Shown here piece by piece: positions 57,001 to 64,000 of a DNA stretch of 64,000 bases (position 1 is its first letter; each line of letters starts with the position of its first letter). The translations under genes were made by a program, and so were the position numbers. Location: assembly GCF_000287675.1 (NCBI RefSeq), contig NZ_ALJL01000021.1, positions 96,874-160,873 of the forward strand. The letters are read 5' to 3'. Source of the DNA: Lachnoanaerobaculum sp. ICM7. GTDB taxonomy: Bacteria > Bacillota > Clostridia > Lachnospirales > Lachnospiraceae. The notes under the pieces were generated by a model that saw nothing but the letters and a program-made list of their open reading frames with translations, was not told the origin of the DNA and made no database searches.

Positions 57001-58552
57001 CATTTTCAAGCTGAAGCTTTATCTTTATACTACCTGTTCCCACATTGTCTATCTCTGTTACAGGGATATAGTACTGTGAAGGAACTGCAGCCGCTGCTGA
57101 ATCTACCTTCTTTGACTGCAATGTGAATGTAGTCTTTGAAGCATTCTTTCTTACCTTTCCGGCATTGTCATATGTCTCAAGGAAATAGTCAAACTTTGTA
57201 ATAGGACCGTTTGATAATACATACTTAGGTGCCTTTACATCAGTCTTTGTTATATTCTTCCTCTCCCCGCCTGCAAGTGTGATGTCCTGAGTATCATTAT
57301 CAGCCTTTTTTACAATCTGTAATGCTGAAGGATTTGATACACTTGAAAGCCACTTAACAACATGACCGTCATCATCCACTTTGGTCATGTTTGAAGTAAC
57401 ATCTACTCCGTCTACCAATACTTTGTAATCATCAATAGTTCCATATTTGAATGCAACTACAACATACTCTCCGAAATCAGTATTTACATTTTTGGTATAG
57501 TTTACATACGCAAATTTATCATTGTTTGTTTCTTCAGTAGTTGGAGCTCCATTGTTTTCTGTATTACCTGCGTTATTTGAAGCCTCACCGTTTGAGGTGT
57601 TGCCTGCGTTATTTGAAGCCTCACCGTTTGAGGTGTTGCCTGCGTTATTTGCGACTTCACTACCTGTGTTGTTCCCTGTAGTTCCTGCGTTTTCATTGTT
57701 TGAAGCCACATTATTGCCTGCGTTGTTTTCTGTGCCTGCCACATTATTATTTGCACCATTATTTTCTACTATATCAGCACTGTGCTCTACATCACCTAAA
57801 GAATATCCTCTATTTCCTGAAATCGTATCTGTACCTGCGTTTTGATTTGGTGATACGATTGTTGAAGCGCTGTTATTTTCTGTGGTATTTCCACCTACAG
57901 ATACTGTATTTGAACCGTTTCCGCTTCTTGAATTGCCACCTCTTGAACTGCCGCCTCTTGAGCTTCCGCCGCCTGAGCCGCCTCTTGAACTGCCTGAGCC
58001 GCCTCTACTGCTACCGCCCGAACTGCCCTTAGAGCTTGTTGTGCTCTTTTTTGCAGATGACTGACCGGCATTATTTTCCGACGCACCTGCTGTAGAAGAA
58101 AGTCCTTTTCCCTGTGAGAATACAACTTTTCCGTCTTTTTCCCATTTACCGTCGGCATTAACCTTGTAACCGTCAGGAGTTGTAGTATTTACAAGAAGTT
58201 TACCCTGATCGGGTCCGCTTTGAGGATTGAAATAATAGCAATAACCGTCGATCCAATTCCATCCTGTGAGCATTATACCCTCAGCAGCTCCCTTAGCTGT
58301 ATTAAGGAAATACCAATATCCTGCATTATCCTTCTTCCAACCCGTCTGCATAATACCGCTGTCGGTATCAAGATAATACCAACCGCTTGGAGTCTGAGTC
58401 CAACCCAAAGCCTTGCTGCCGTTATCATTTATATAATTCCATCCGCTCTGTGTGTTCTTCCATGAACCCGCAAAAGCCGGTGTAACCTGTGTTGCAGCCA
58501 TCAATATGCTTAATGCTCCAACACCTACATTTAAAAATAGCTTCCTTTTCAT
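54062..58552 (-). CDS. Giant secreted wall-binding protein with probable hemoprotein-interacting (HID-like) domains
   Basis: A 1496-residue exported protein. The signal peptide ends near PAFA (residue 28). Residues about 30-140 are choline-binding-type repeats (GWNYINDNGSKALGWTQTPSGWYYLDTDSG and variants). Residues about 165-230 are Ser/Gly/Arg-rich and about 230-345 Asn/Gly/Thr-rich, with 12-residue repeats. Several beta-rich modules follow. From about 895 to 1450 come about five modules of near 100 residues that recall the Shr-like hemoprotein-interacting domain (NMLTVKFDGMNESDLEKYLKAVTSVNVNGEDYTK; VRLKFDDTDKAVLKRFTELIKSGKATVTVNGVTY). A PVTPVTPVT linker splits them near 1115. It may capture host hemoproteins or act as an adhesin. 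Upstream TTAG-N6-CTAA repeats suggest metal control. No LPXTG motif. Confidence 0.72.
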   Translation of the reverse strand: MKRKLFLNVGVGALSILMAATQVTPAFAGSWKNTQSGWNYINDNGSKALGWTQTPSGWYYLDTDSGIMQTGWKKDNAGYWYFLNTAKGAAEGIMLTGWNWIDGYCYYFNPQSGPDQGKLLVNTTTPDGYKVNADGKWEKDGKVVFSQGKGLSSTAGASENNAGQSSAKKSTTSSKGSSGGSSRGGSGSSRGGSGGGSSRGGSSRGGNSRSGNGSNTVSVGGNTTENNSASTIVSPNQNAGTDTISGNRGYSLGDVEHSADIVENNGANNNVAGTENNAGNNVASNNENAGTTGNNTGSEVANNAGNTSNGEASNNAGNTSNGEASNNAGNTENNGAPTTEETNNDKFAYVNYTKNVNTDFGEYVVVAFKYGTIDDYKVLVDGVDVTSNMTKVDDDGHVVKWLSSVSNPSALQIVKKADNDTQDITLAGGERKNITKTDVKAPKYVLSNGPITKFDYFLETYDNAGKVRKNASKTTFTLQSKKVDSAAAAVPSQYYIPVTEIDNVGTGSIKIKLQLENEEQEKWFEGLNNIKLLNEDHNIINSSLIYNKSVETKYAKVGVINIPLPQNNARSRGDYYVSIGSAKGNERISLPISLVSSTNFKVMRDSTTPNPKVGENIRFKIVDPKNNQSFGNDIGVVMYRVTLTKPDGSVIELPKISGWHNISDIVQITGTDSTSGKVYTDVAGVYTATIYTKGYKTLTKKFEVLKSDGSSVATTPVSDESKTVDAISAPTVGKNHAGNRESSTITKVLVGGGSSSSSSSSGKKADSVSGATGKTGGKADATSGASGSMMINSYLMYDYDLLANAMILNEIGLRSKDSDAVMNWWLEQSPEAIVGEDKSKLYLLNNFVDAYKDAKLEGKVLTFEDYIKSENATTRNIVGNVKNVLENGRLGTIYRYGNLVGEAAPTFEGLIQANADSFTITTDNADFLKNLESVILDGSSPLRGDNYLKQYEVSADYKSITLYKSAFNRYLAPIVGTHKLALNSIGFEKIELDLTITDTLEEVELSDVSEKHETDSEIVIKAVKDDDAKKGDFLSKLGSVSIQSPDGTLRDVISASAGGYTSNSVYTVADGKITLRGGLFKNAGEYIIYLKSNDRNYAVKSIKVNITEKANTAPVTPVTPVTPVTPPAVEEGKDAPKAKTGKKSNSIFYNMLTVKFDGMNESDLEKYLKAVTSVNVNGEDYTKAGIIGFGFGNTKEFRAHNDSAYGGKISQLSVKANSFTDNKFDFVVKADGYKELTFTMNADGSIAESVAPAPVVPTVNEVEVDKVEFTKYNNAEVYAVTLKGDTAKINEFIEKLNAVEVNDVRVEEGTISTLGRDVFAVDNNNVIYIKSRKIKGFADKLVFKGEGMDDLVYTTSSQIATPAITGSEIKKGYDNFVRLKFDDTDKAVLKRFTELIKSGKATVTVNGVTYNKGYNLRNAATYKLTANMTFGYTQLIDLSLDGFNQVNNEVAISSENFETVRFNVEIAENASATGRTRSRRDLSAVETATSSNAVIR
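55180..55212 (-). repeat. Short 9-base tandem repeats coding PVT units
   Basis: About four copies of a 9-base unit (GTAACCCCT and variants on the minus strand) code for PVTPVTPVTPVT, a stiff linker between modules of the surface protein. Confidence 0.7.
57567..57652 (-). repeat. 36-base tandem repeats in the surface protein gene
   Basis: Two identical 36-base units and a partial third code for the 12-residue NNAGNTSNGEAS repeat. The exact nucleotide identity indicates recent expansion and possible length variation between strains. Confidence 0.85.
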
Positions 58553-58571
58553 AAATCTCCTATTACATTTG

Positions 58572-58587
58572 GTTAGTGTCCACTAAC
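58572..58587. promoter_or_regulatory. TTAG-N6-CTAA inverted repeat close to the surface protein start
   Basis: GTTAGTG-TC-CACTAAC, a perfect 7-base inverted repeat, 20 bases before the ATG. Same outline as the repeats at 58717 and 24632. Confidence 0.5.
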
Positions 58588-58702
58588 TCACGAACCCAAA
58601 TAAAGGGAATGTTGCGCTACAAAAAAGCATCAAAATCAGAATGTAGTAATACGTTTTGACCAAATACTCTTGCAAAAACACTCCCCTTTGCATTTAAGTT
58701 CT

Positions 58703-58732
58703 ATTATATTACATCTGTTAGCATCAGCTAAC
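58703..58732 (-). promoter_or_regulatory. Probable promoter of the surface protein with overlapping operator
   Basis: TATAAT (58703-58708) stands 17 bases from a weak -35, TTAGCT, which lies inside the perfect inverted repeat GTTAGC-ATCA-GCTAAC (58717-58732). A repressor bound there would block the polymerase. Leader about 145 bases. Nothing else coding was found in the 58553-58892 gap. Confidence 0.5.
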
Positions 58733-58863
58733 TCTTGTGAGTATACTAAAAGGTTTTATTTATTTCAAGCTATTTTTATGTACTTTTTTTGTATTTCAAG
58801 TACTTTATTAGATACAATCTACAGAATCAATTTTTCGCCTTTCCAATTTGATATATATTTGTC

Positions 58864-58887
58864 AATCAGTCGTTATATTGACTGATT
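58864..58887 (-). terminator. Hairpin after the CDF transporter gene
   Basis: AATCAGTC and GACTGATT form a perfect 8-base stem with an 8-base loop just after the stop. No T run follows on the minus strand, so termination is uncertain. Confidence 0.35.
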
Positions 58888-58892
58888 ACTCT

Positions 58893-60059
58893 CTATTCGC
58901 CGGCAAATTCAGTATCTATATTTACATGTATTTTGTACTCCGGAAACTCCTCTTTCAAAATTCTGTTCACGTTTTCTACAACTGTTTTCGATTTTATATC
59001 AAAGTCTCTTGTTATATCACAATAAATGGTACTGTCTTTGTCATCAATAACTATTCCATGATAGTTAATGATATGCCTCTCATTTTCCTTGTAGTTTTTC
59101 AGTATTGATTTTATCTTTATATATTTCTCATCATTTACATCTACCGAATAAAATCCGAATACAAGAAATACATTATATTTATTATAAATCTTTGTCTGAG
59201 CCTCATGTAAAATAGGATACATCTCTCCGATACTTCTGTTATCCTCTATTTCCACATTTATAGACCCTGTATAAAAATCAGGGCCATAATCGTTTAATAT
59301 AAGGTCAAAGCAATTTATAACACCTTCGGTATTTCTTGCTATCTCCTTTATTCCCCTTACCATCTCACCGTCCACTCTTTCACCAAGTATTTTCTTTACT
59401 GTATCTGATAATACTTCATAGGCAGTCTTTAAAATAAATACCGAAATAATAACACCGGCAATACCGTCCACAGAAATTTTTGTAAACATATATATTAATG
59501 TGGATATCAAAGTTACTAAAGACACTATGGCATCATTTTTTGCATCAGCACCTGAGGCAATCAATGCTCCCGAATTATATTTTTTACCGCTGTTTTCAGT
59601 AAAAGTACCAAGAACAATTTTAGCAACAATTGTTGCAATAATTATTATTGCAGTAACAATACTCGTACTCATCTCTTCTCTGTTAAAAATAGCCTTTATC
59701 GAACTGATAAGAGATTGAAAACCGGTAATAAATACGATACCTCCAATCAAAAGACTTGTCAGATACTCTGTTCTTCCATGTCCGAAAGGATGTTGCTTAT
59801 CAGGCGCCTTACCTGCAAGCTTTGTGCCTATTATCGTAATAAGTGATGATGATGAGTCCGTAATATTATTTAAAGCATCACTTACAAGAGCAATTGAGCC
59901 TGAAAGTATTCCAAGCACCGCCTTTAACACTCCCAGTAACAGATTTGTTACTATACCTATTATGGATACACCTATAATTCTTTTTCTTCTTTCATTTGCA
60001 TCCATTCTAAAATTGGATGAATTTATATCTTCGCTCATTGTTCTTAGATGTTTACACAT
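58893..60059 (-). CDS. Cation diffusion facilitator (CDF) metal exporter, probably manganese type
   Basis: A 388-residue membrane protein. Six helices lie between about residues 28 and 215: SIIGIVTNLLLGVLKAVLGILSGSIALVSDALNNITDSSSSL, then HPFGHGRTEYL, and ASGADAKNDAIVSLVTLISTLI. The intramembrane metal sites are NxxxD (NNITD) and DxxxD (DAKND), a pattern associated with manganese exporters such as MntE/MneP rather than the HxxxD of zinc exporters. The C-terminal cytosolic domain is longer than usual (about 170 residues) and looks like two ferredoxin-like dimerisation folds. AAAGGAG ribosome site. Confidence 0.85.
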   Translation of the reverse strand: MCKHLRTMSEDINSSNFRMDANERRKRIIGVSIIGIVTNLLLGVLKAVLGILSGSIALVSDALNNITDSSSSLITIIGTKLAGKAPDKQHPFGHGRTEYLTSLLIGGIVFITGFQSLISSIKAIFNREEMSTSIVTAIIIIATIVAKIVLGTFTENSGKKYNSGALIASGADAKNDAIVSLVTLISTLIYMFTKISVDGIAGVIISVFILKTAYEVLSDTVKKILGERVDGEMVRGIKEIARNTEGVINCFDLILNDYGPDFYTGSINVEIEDNRSIGEMYPILHEAQTKIYNKYNVFLVFGFYSVDVNDEKYIKIKSILKNYKENERHIINYHGIVIDDKDSTIYCDITRDFDIKSKTVVENVNRILKEEFPEYKIHVNIDTEFAGE

Positions 60060-60095
60060 CTTCTCCTTTCTTTATATGGATGTACATTATACATT

Positions 60096-60133
60096 AAAAA
60101 AAGATTGTACGCAATCGTAAATTGCATACAACC
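60096..60133 (-). terminator. Terminator after the phosphotransferase gene
   Basis: GGTTGTATGCAAT and ATTGCGTACAATC pair over 13 bases (with G-T/A-C variation) around loop TTACG, followed on the minus strand by a run of seven T. Confidence 0.88.
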
Positions 60134-60197
60134 TCTTTTATATTGAATTTGGAACATTCTGCTATTATAACAGAATGGGGTTTGTATTAATTTTTAC

Positions 60198-60953
60198 CTA
60201 AACATAGTCTACAACATCAATGTATTTCATCAAAAGCTCTTTTTCAGCCTCTATATGCTTTGATAATCTCTGTGCAGCCACTATTGAAAGCCATCTTTGT
60301 ACATACTGTTTTGCCGTATCCGACTTATCACAGTATATATCCATATACATATCCGCAAGCTCTTTATCTGTGAGTGCAAAGAGCAGGTATGTATTTGCCG
60401 CATCTCCGGCAGCATTTCCCTGAGTAGCATGAGACCAGTCAATTATTGAAACTTCACCATCTTCTCCTATAAGCACATTGCTGGGATTGAAATCGCCATG
60501 ACATATTTTGGTATGCTTTTTCATTCCGTCAAGCTTTGTCAAAAGCTCATATCTTATAGTTGCACTGAGCTCCTTCAAATCATTTATCTGTCTGCTGAAT
60601 TTTAAATTCATTCTGTTAAGAAGCGGGGATGATTTTGAATGGATATCCAGCTGTATATCAACAAACATCTCCATGTACTTTCTTGTATTTTCCTTGTCAG
60701 ACTCCATGATTTCTTTTAAAGTCTTACCGTTTTTCTTAAGCATTACTATTGCCCATCCGCCGTCCATTTCTTCTACGGCGAGCACCTTCGGAACATTAAG
60801 ACCTGTCTCTTCTATTCTTGCCTGATTCAGTGCCTCGTTAAATACATCAGATTTGGGATGGTCACCGCTGAACGCTTTAATAATGCAATCATCGGTTTCA
60901 TATACTTTCTTATGCGATCTCTCTAAAATAAGCTTTTTATTTGTCAAATCCAT
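60198..60953 (-). CDS. APH/choline kinase-like phosphotransferase
   Basis: A 251-residue protein-kinase-like fold. Marks: GGWAIVMLKKNGKTLKEIM (ATP lobe), catalytic loop ICHGDFNPSNVLIG (HGDxxxxN), metal-binding IIDWSHATQGN, and the C-terminal helical half. Relatives phosphorylate aminoglycosides, choline, fructosamine or homoserine; the substrate here is unknown and there is no reason to call it a resistance gene. A stop codon lies three codons before ATG 60953, and the only good ribosome site is about 30 bases away, beside a possible 13-codon leader ORF. Confidence 0.78.
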   Translation of the reverse strand: MDLTNKKLILERSHKKVYETDDCIIKAFSGDHPKSDVFNEALNQARIEETGLNVPKVLAVEEMDGGWAIVMLKKNGKTLKEIMESDKENTRKYMEMFVDIQLDIHSKSSPLLNRMNLKFSRQINDLKELSATIRYELLTKLDGMKKHTKICHGDFNPSNVLIGEDGEVSIIDWSHATQGNAAGDAANTYLLFALTDKELADMYMDIYCDKSDTAKQYVQRWLSIVAAQRLSKHIEAEKELLMKYIDVVDYV

Positions 60954-60978
60954 ACTTTTTTACAGATGTATAATACAT
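60937..60978 (-). CDS. Possible 13-residue leader peptide ahead of the phosphotransferase
   Basis: ATG at 60978 directly follows AAAGGAGACGG, a strong ribosome site, and reads MYYTSVKKYGFDK before TAA at 60937, running past the phosphotransferase start (60953) in another frame. The main gene has no ribosome site of its own, so coupled re-initiation is plausible. The same bases can also form a short hairpin (GATGTAT/ATACATC). Confidence 0.3.
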   Translation of the reverse strand: MYYTSVKKYGFDK

Positions 60979-61026
60979 CCGTCTCCTTTCTAAAATTAAG
61001 TCTAATACAATACGCTCAAATTTATA

Positions 61027-63627
61027 TTATCTACCGTAATAAGCGTCCAAATACAGCTCTTTGATCTCGCTTATAAGCGGATATCTCGGATTTGCCGGAG
61101 TACATTGATCATTAAATGCCTGCTCGCTCATCTCATCCAATGTGTCCAAGAAGTATTTTTCCTCTACACCATAAAGTGCTATAGTCTCTTTTACCCCTAT
61201 AATTTTCTTTAATTCCTCTATTTTAATTATAAAGTTTTCAAATATCTCATCATCATTTTTTCCTGTTACGCCACAGTATTTAGCAGCCTCTACATATCTT
61301 GCTTTTGCCTTAGGATAATCATACTGTGAGAATGTTCCCATCTTTGTAGGTGCATCTACCGCATTATATCTCATTACTCTTGTAAGAATAACGGCATTTG
61401 CAAAACCGTGTGCTATATGGTGGAATGCACCGAGCTTATGTGCCATTGAATGGTTTATACCAAGGAATGCATTTGCAAAAGCCATACCTGCAAGACATGA
61501 AGCGTCCGCCATCTTTTCTCTTGCAATAGGGTCTGCACTTCCGTTTTCATATGCTGAAGGAAGGTAATCAAACACAAGTTTCATTGCTCTTAATGCAAGT
61601 CCGTCCGTATAATCTGTAGCCATTATTGATACATATGCTTCAAGAGCATGTGTAAGTACGTCAATTCCTGATGCGGCTGTAAGTCCCTTCGGCTGATCCA
61701 TCATATTGTCAACATCCACTATCGCCATATTCGGAAGAATCTCATAGTCTGCTATAGGCCACTTTATTCCTGTATCCTTATCTGTAATGATGGCAAAAGG
61801 AGTAACCTCACTACCTGTACCTGATGATGTAGGAACCGCAACAAAGTATGACTTCTCACCCATCTTAGGGAACTTATATACTCTCTTTCTGATATCCATG
61901 AAGTCCATTGCCATGTCTTCAAAGTTAACTTCAGGATGCTCATACATAACCCACATTATCTTTGCGGCATCCATAGCAGAACCTCCACCGAGCGCTATAA
62001 TTACATCCGGCTCAAATGAAGCCATTGCCTTTACACCCTCTCTTGCACACTGAAGTGTAGGATCCGGTGTTACATCATAAAAGCAAGTATGTCTTATACC
62101 CATCTCATCAAGTTTCTTTGTAATAACATCTGTATATCCGTTCTTATAAAGGAATGTATCTGTTACTATAAACGCTCTCTTCTTATGCATTACATTTCCA
62201 AGCTCATCAAGCGCTACAGGAAGACAGCCTCTCTTAAAGTATACCTTTTCAGGAGTTCTAAGCCACAACATGTTCTCTCTCCTTTGTGCTACAGTTTTTA
62301 TATTTATAAGATGCTTTACGCCTACATTCTCTGAAACAGAGTTTCCACCCCATGAACCGCAACCTAAAGTAAGTGAAGGTGCAAGCTTGAAGTTATACAA
62401 ATCACCGATACCGCCATGAGCCGCAGGAGTATTTACAAGTATCCTGCAAGTCTTCATTGCATTTTCATGAATAGCAAGTTTTTCCTTCTCATTTACATCT
62501 ATATAAATAGCTGATGTATGTCCGTAACCGCCGTCTGCAACAAGTCTTTCAGCCTTAGCTATAGCCTCATCAAATGTCTTTGCCTTATACATTGCAAGTA
62601 CAGGTGAAAGCTTTTCATGAGCGAACTCTTCGCTTATATCAACAGACTCCACCTCACCGATAAGTATCTTTGTACTTTCAGGTACGCTTACGCCTGCCAT
62701 TTCCGCAATCTTAAATGCAGACTGTCCAACGATTTTGGCATTTAGTGATCCGCCTACAATAATAGTCTTTCTTACCTTATTAAGCTCATCCTTCTTCAGA
62801 AAATAACAACCTCTGTATGCAAACTCTTTTTTTACTTCATTATATATACTCTCCATTACAGTTACAGACTGCTCTGAAGCACAAATCATTCCGTTATCAA
62901 AAGTCTTTGAATGTATTATTGAGTTTACAGCCATCTTAATGTCAGCTGTTTCATCAATGATAACCGGAGTATTTCCGGCACCTACACCTATTGCAGGCTT
63001 ACCTGATGAGTAAGCTGATTTAACCATTCCCGGACCGCCTGTCGCAAGTATAATATCAGCCTCATGCATTACTTCATTTGTAAGCTCAAGTGAAGGTACA
63101 TCTATCCAACCTATAATGTTCTTTGGAGCGCCCGCTTTTACAGCTGTTTCCAACAGAAATTTAGCTGTATAGTTTGTGCAGTCCTTTGCTCTTGGGTGTG
63201 GGCTTATTATAATGGCATTTCTTGTCTTAAGTGCCAAAAGGATTTTAAATATAGCTGTCGATGTAGGGTTTGTTGTTGGAATAACAGCTGCTATAACACC
63301 TATAGGCTCGGCAATTTTCTTTATTCCGAATATCTTGTCCTCTTCAATCACTCCACAGGTCTTGGTATCCTTATAAGCATTATAAATATACTCAGCAGCA
63401 TAGTGGTTTTTGATAACCTTATCTTCCAAAACTCCCATTCCGGTCTCTTCTACCGCCATCTTTGCAAGCGAGAATCTCTCTTTATTGGCAGCCATAGCTA
63501 CCTCATAGAATATCTTATCAACCTGTTCCTGAGAATAGGTCGCAAATTCTCTCTGAGCTTCTCTCAGCTCTTTCATCCTGATACTTAAGTTATCGATATT
63601 ATCTACAATAAAATTCTTATCTGCCAT
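61027..63627 (-). CDS. adhE: Bifunctional acetaldehyde-CoA / alcohol dehydrogenase
   Basis: An 866-residue fusion. Residues about 1-440 are the CoA-dependent aldehyde dehydrogenase, with catalytic Cys in NGMICASEQS and VIPTTNPTSTAIFKILLALKTRNA. Residues about 455-866 are an iron-type alcohol dehydrogenase with ALGGGSAMDAAKIMWV, FVAVPTSSGTGSEVTPFAII, and metal-binding GINHSMAHKLGAFHHIAHGFANA. It reduces acetyl-CoA to ethanol and regenerates two NAD, the main electron sink of many fermenters; it probably forms spirosomes. A strong promoter and a Rex-like site lie upstream. Both halves look intact. Confidence 0.97.
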   Translation of the reverse strand: MADKNFIVDNIDNLSIRMKELREAQREFATYSQEQVDKIFYEVAMAANKERFSLAKMAVEETGMGVLEDKVIKNHYAAEYIYNAYKDTKTCGVIEEDKIFGIKKIAEPIGVIAAVIPTTNPTSTAIFKILLALKTRNAIIISPHPRAKDCTNYTAKFLLETAVKAGAPKNIIGWIDVPSLELTNEVMHEADIILATGGPGMVKSAYSSGKPAIGVGAGNTPVIIDETADIKMAVNSIIHSKTFDNGMICASEQSVTVMESIYNEVKKEFAYRGCYFLKKDELNKVRKTIIVGGSLNAKIVGQSAFKIAEMAGVSVPESTKILIGEVESVDISEEFAHEKLSPVLAMYKAKTFDEAIAKAERLVADGGYGHTSAIYIDVNEKEKLAIHENAMKTCRILVNTPAAHGGIGDLYNFKLAPSLTLGCGSWGGNSVSENVGVKHLINIKTVAQRRENMLWLRTPEKVYFKRGCLPVALDELGNVMHKKRAFIVTDTFLYKNGYTDVITKKLDEMGIRHTCFYDVTPDPTLQCAREGVKAMASFEPDVIIALGGGSAMDAAKIMWVMYEHPEVNFEDMAMDFMDIRKRVYKFPKMGEKSYFVAVPTSSGTGSEVTPFAIITDKDTGIKWPIADYEILPNMAIVDVDNMMDQPKGLTAASGIDVLTHALEAYVSIMATDYTDGLALRAMKLVFDYLPSAYENGSADPIAREKMADASCLAGMAFANAFLGINHSMAHKLGAFHHIAHGFANAVILTRVMRYNAVDAPTKMGTFSQYDYPKAKARYVEAAKYCGVTGKNDDEIFENFIIKIEELKKIIGVKETIALYGVEEKYFLDTLDEMSEQAFNDQCTPANPRYPLISEIKELYLDAYYGR

Positions 63628-63654
63628 ATTTCCTCCGACATAATAAAATATATT

Positions 63655-63672
63655 TCGTTATTTTTTTAACAC
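63655..63672. promoter_or_regulatory. Rex-like operator upstream of adhE
   Basis: TCGTTATTTTTTTAACAC matches the Rex consensus TTGTTAA-N4-TTAACAA at 11 of 14 fixed positions. It sits at the expected transcription start, 28 bases before the adhE ATG. Rex represses adhE in many Firmicutes when NADH is low. Confidence 0.5.
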
Positions 63673-63678
63673 AGTTAG

Positions 63679-63707
63679 ATAATACTATATTGTTATTTTT
63701 TTGTCAA
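63679..63707 (-). promoter_or_regulatory. Promoter of adhE
   Basis: TTGACA and TATTAT on the minus strand, separated by 17 bases; leader about 45 bases. Confidence 0.8.
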
Positions 63708-63814
63708 TATGATATTTCAAACTTTTCCACGGGTCTTTGACACTTTGTTTTCCTAAATAAGTATTAGAAAAGTCCTAGAACCCGCATGTATCCTATCTTT
63801 CTTAATCAATTTTT

Positions 63815-63843
63815 TTGTCAAAATATTCGTTTTAATATATAGT
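63815..63843 (+). promoter_or_regulatory. Possible promoter of the right-edge transposase
   Basis: TTGTCA and TATAGT separated by 17 bases, about 45 bases before the ATG at 63887. A second -10-like TATAAT lies near 63863. Confidence 0.4.
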
Positions 63844-63886
63844 ATTTTCTAGTATTTTATGATATAATAAGGTGTGGAGGTTATCT

Positions 63887-64000
63887 ATGAAAGTTACTAC
63901 ATCAAAATCAAAAAATGCAGAGTCCTTCTATATTTCCAAAAGCTTTATAAATGACAAAGGGGTTAGCACCTCTGTAAATGTACGCAAACTTGGTACTCTC
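63887..64000 (+). CDS. Start of an IS1634-like transposase (runs off the window)
   Basis: Thirty-eight residues are present, beginning MKVTTSKSKNAESFYISKSF, then GVSTSVNVRKLGTL. This resembles the opening of IS1634-type (IS4-group) transposases, which commonly begin with a Lys/Ser-rich strand and a VRKLGT segment. GGAGG precedes the ATG. The left end of the element must lie between about 63720 and 63880, but I could not identify its terminal repeat because the right end is not in the window. Confidence 0.55.
   Translation, partial: MKVTTSKSKNAESFYISKSFINDKGVSTSVNVRKLGTL

Noticed and set aside
57556..57660. Possible CRISPR array
   Set aside because: The 36-base repeats are directly adjacent with no spacers and keep a coding frame.
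57882..58064. Proline/leucine/glutamate-rich plus-strand ORF
   Set aside because: Antisense of the Ser/Gly-rich linker of the surface protein; repeats explain its low complexity.
60198..60953. Aminoglycoside resistance gene
   Set aside because: Only the general APH fold is visible; no feature points to an antibiotic substrate.

Overview
The window looks like a chromosomal segment of a low-G+C, strictly anaerobic Gram-positive bacterium of the Lachnospiraceae type. This is inferred from clostridial AdhE, MecA and RpoB/RpoC, AT-rich codon use, strong Shine-Dalgarno sites, and two secreted proteins with choline-binding-type cell-wall repeats. I see no rRNA, CRISPR array or prophage. One tRNA is present, and a transposase gene begins at the right edge.

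Layout. 1-2426 (minus): SPFH/zinc-ribbon protein, methylglyoxal synthase, a zinc-finger membrane protein and the start of polA. 2619-4072 (plus): RidA and an SH3-domain membrane protein. 4145-11230 (minus): an eight-gene molybdenum operon (moeA-like, xdhC-like, moaA, MOSC-mogA fusion, modA, modB, modC, moaC). 11375-17173 (minus): hydA, ygfK and ssnA, the accessory set linked to molybdenum hydroxylases and anaerobic purine breakdown. 17409-20090 (plus): tRNA-Gly, mecA, pckA. 20210-24590 (minus): a Tro/Znu-type metal ABC importer whose last permease is fused to a DtxR-type regulator. 24942-25985 (plus): a secreted wall-binding protein. 26083-30148 (minus): GNAT, hemerythrin/unknown/cupin operon, pcp and an M29-like peptidase. 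30417-31994 (plus): VWA lipoprotein. 32068-34051 (minus): TetR operon with a two-operator promoter. 34239-38080 (minus): a corrinoid methyltransferase system. 38344-43099: sugar ABC importer (plus) converging on a GH13 phosphorylase and P-loop kinase (minus). 44161-45771: Rpn nuclease gene and its broken duplicate. 45989-53732: rpoC and rpoB without the usual ribosomal neighbours. 54062-58552: a 1496-residue surface protein. 58893-63627: CDF exporter, phosphotransferase, adhE. 63887-64000: start of a transposase.

How it fits together. Two large left-half operons form one theme: molybdate import, pyranopterin synthesis, cofactor maturation, and the YgfK/SsnA/HydA accessory enzymes. The hydroxylase itself, MoaD and MoaE are not in the window. 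A second theme is metal homeostasis: the importer with built-in regulator, a CDF exporter, and a wall-anchored protein with probable hemoprotein-interacting domains. Inverted repeats of the form TTAG-N6-CTAA lie upstream of both the importer and the surface protein, which suggests shared metal control. A third theme is carbon and energy metabolism: pckA, adhE under a good promoter with a Rex-like site, a sugar importer with a GH13_18-type phosphorylase, and a corrinoid-dependent methyl-transfer unit.

Calls are from reading the sequence and remembered family motifs; no database search was run.
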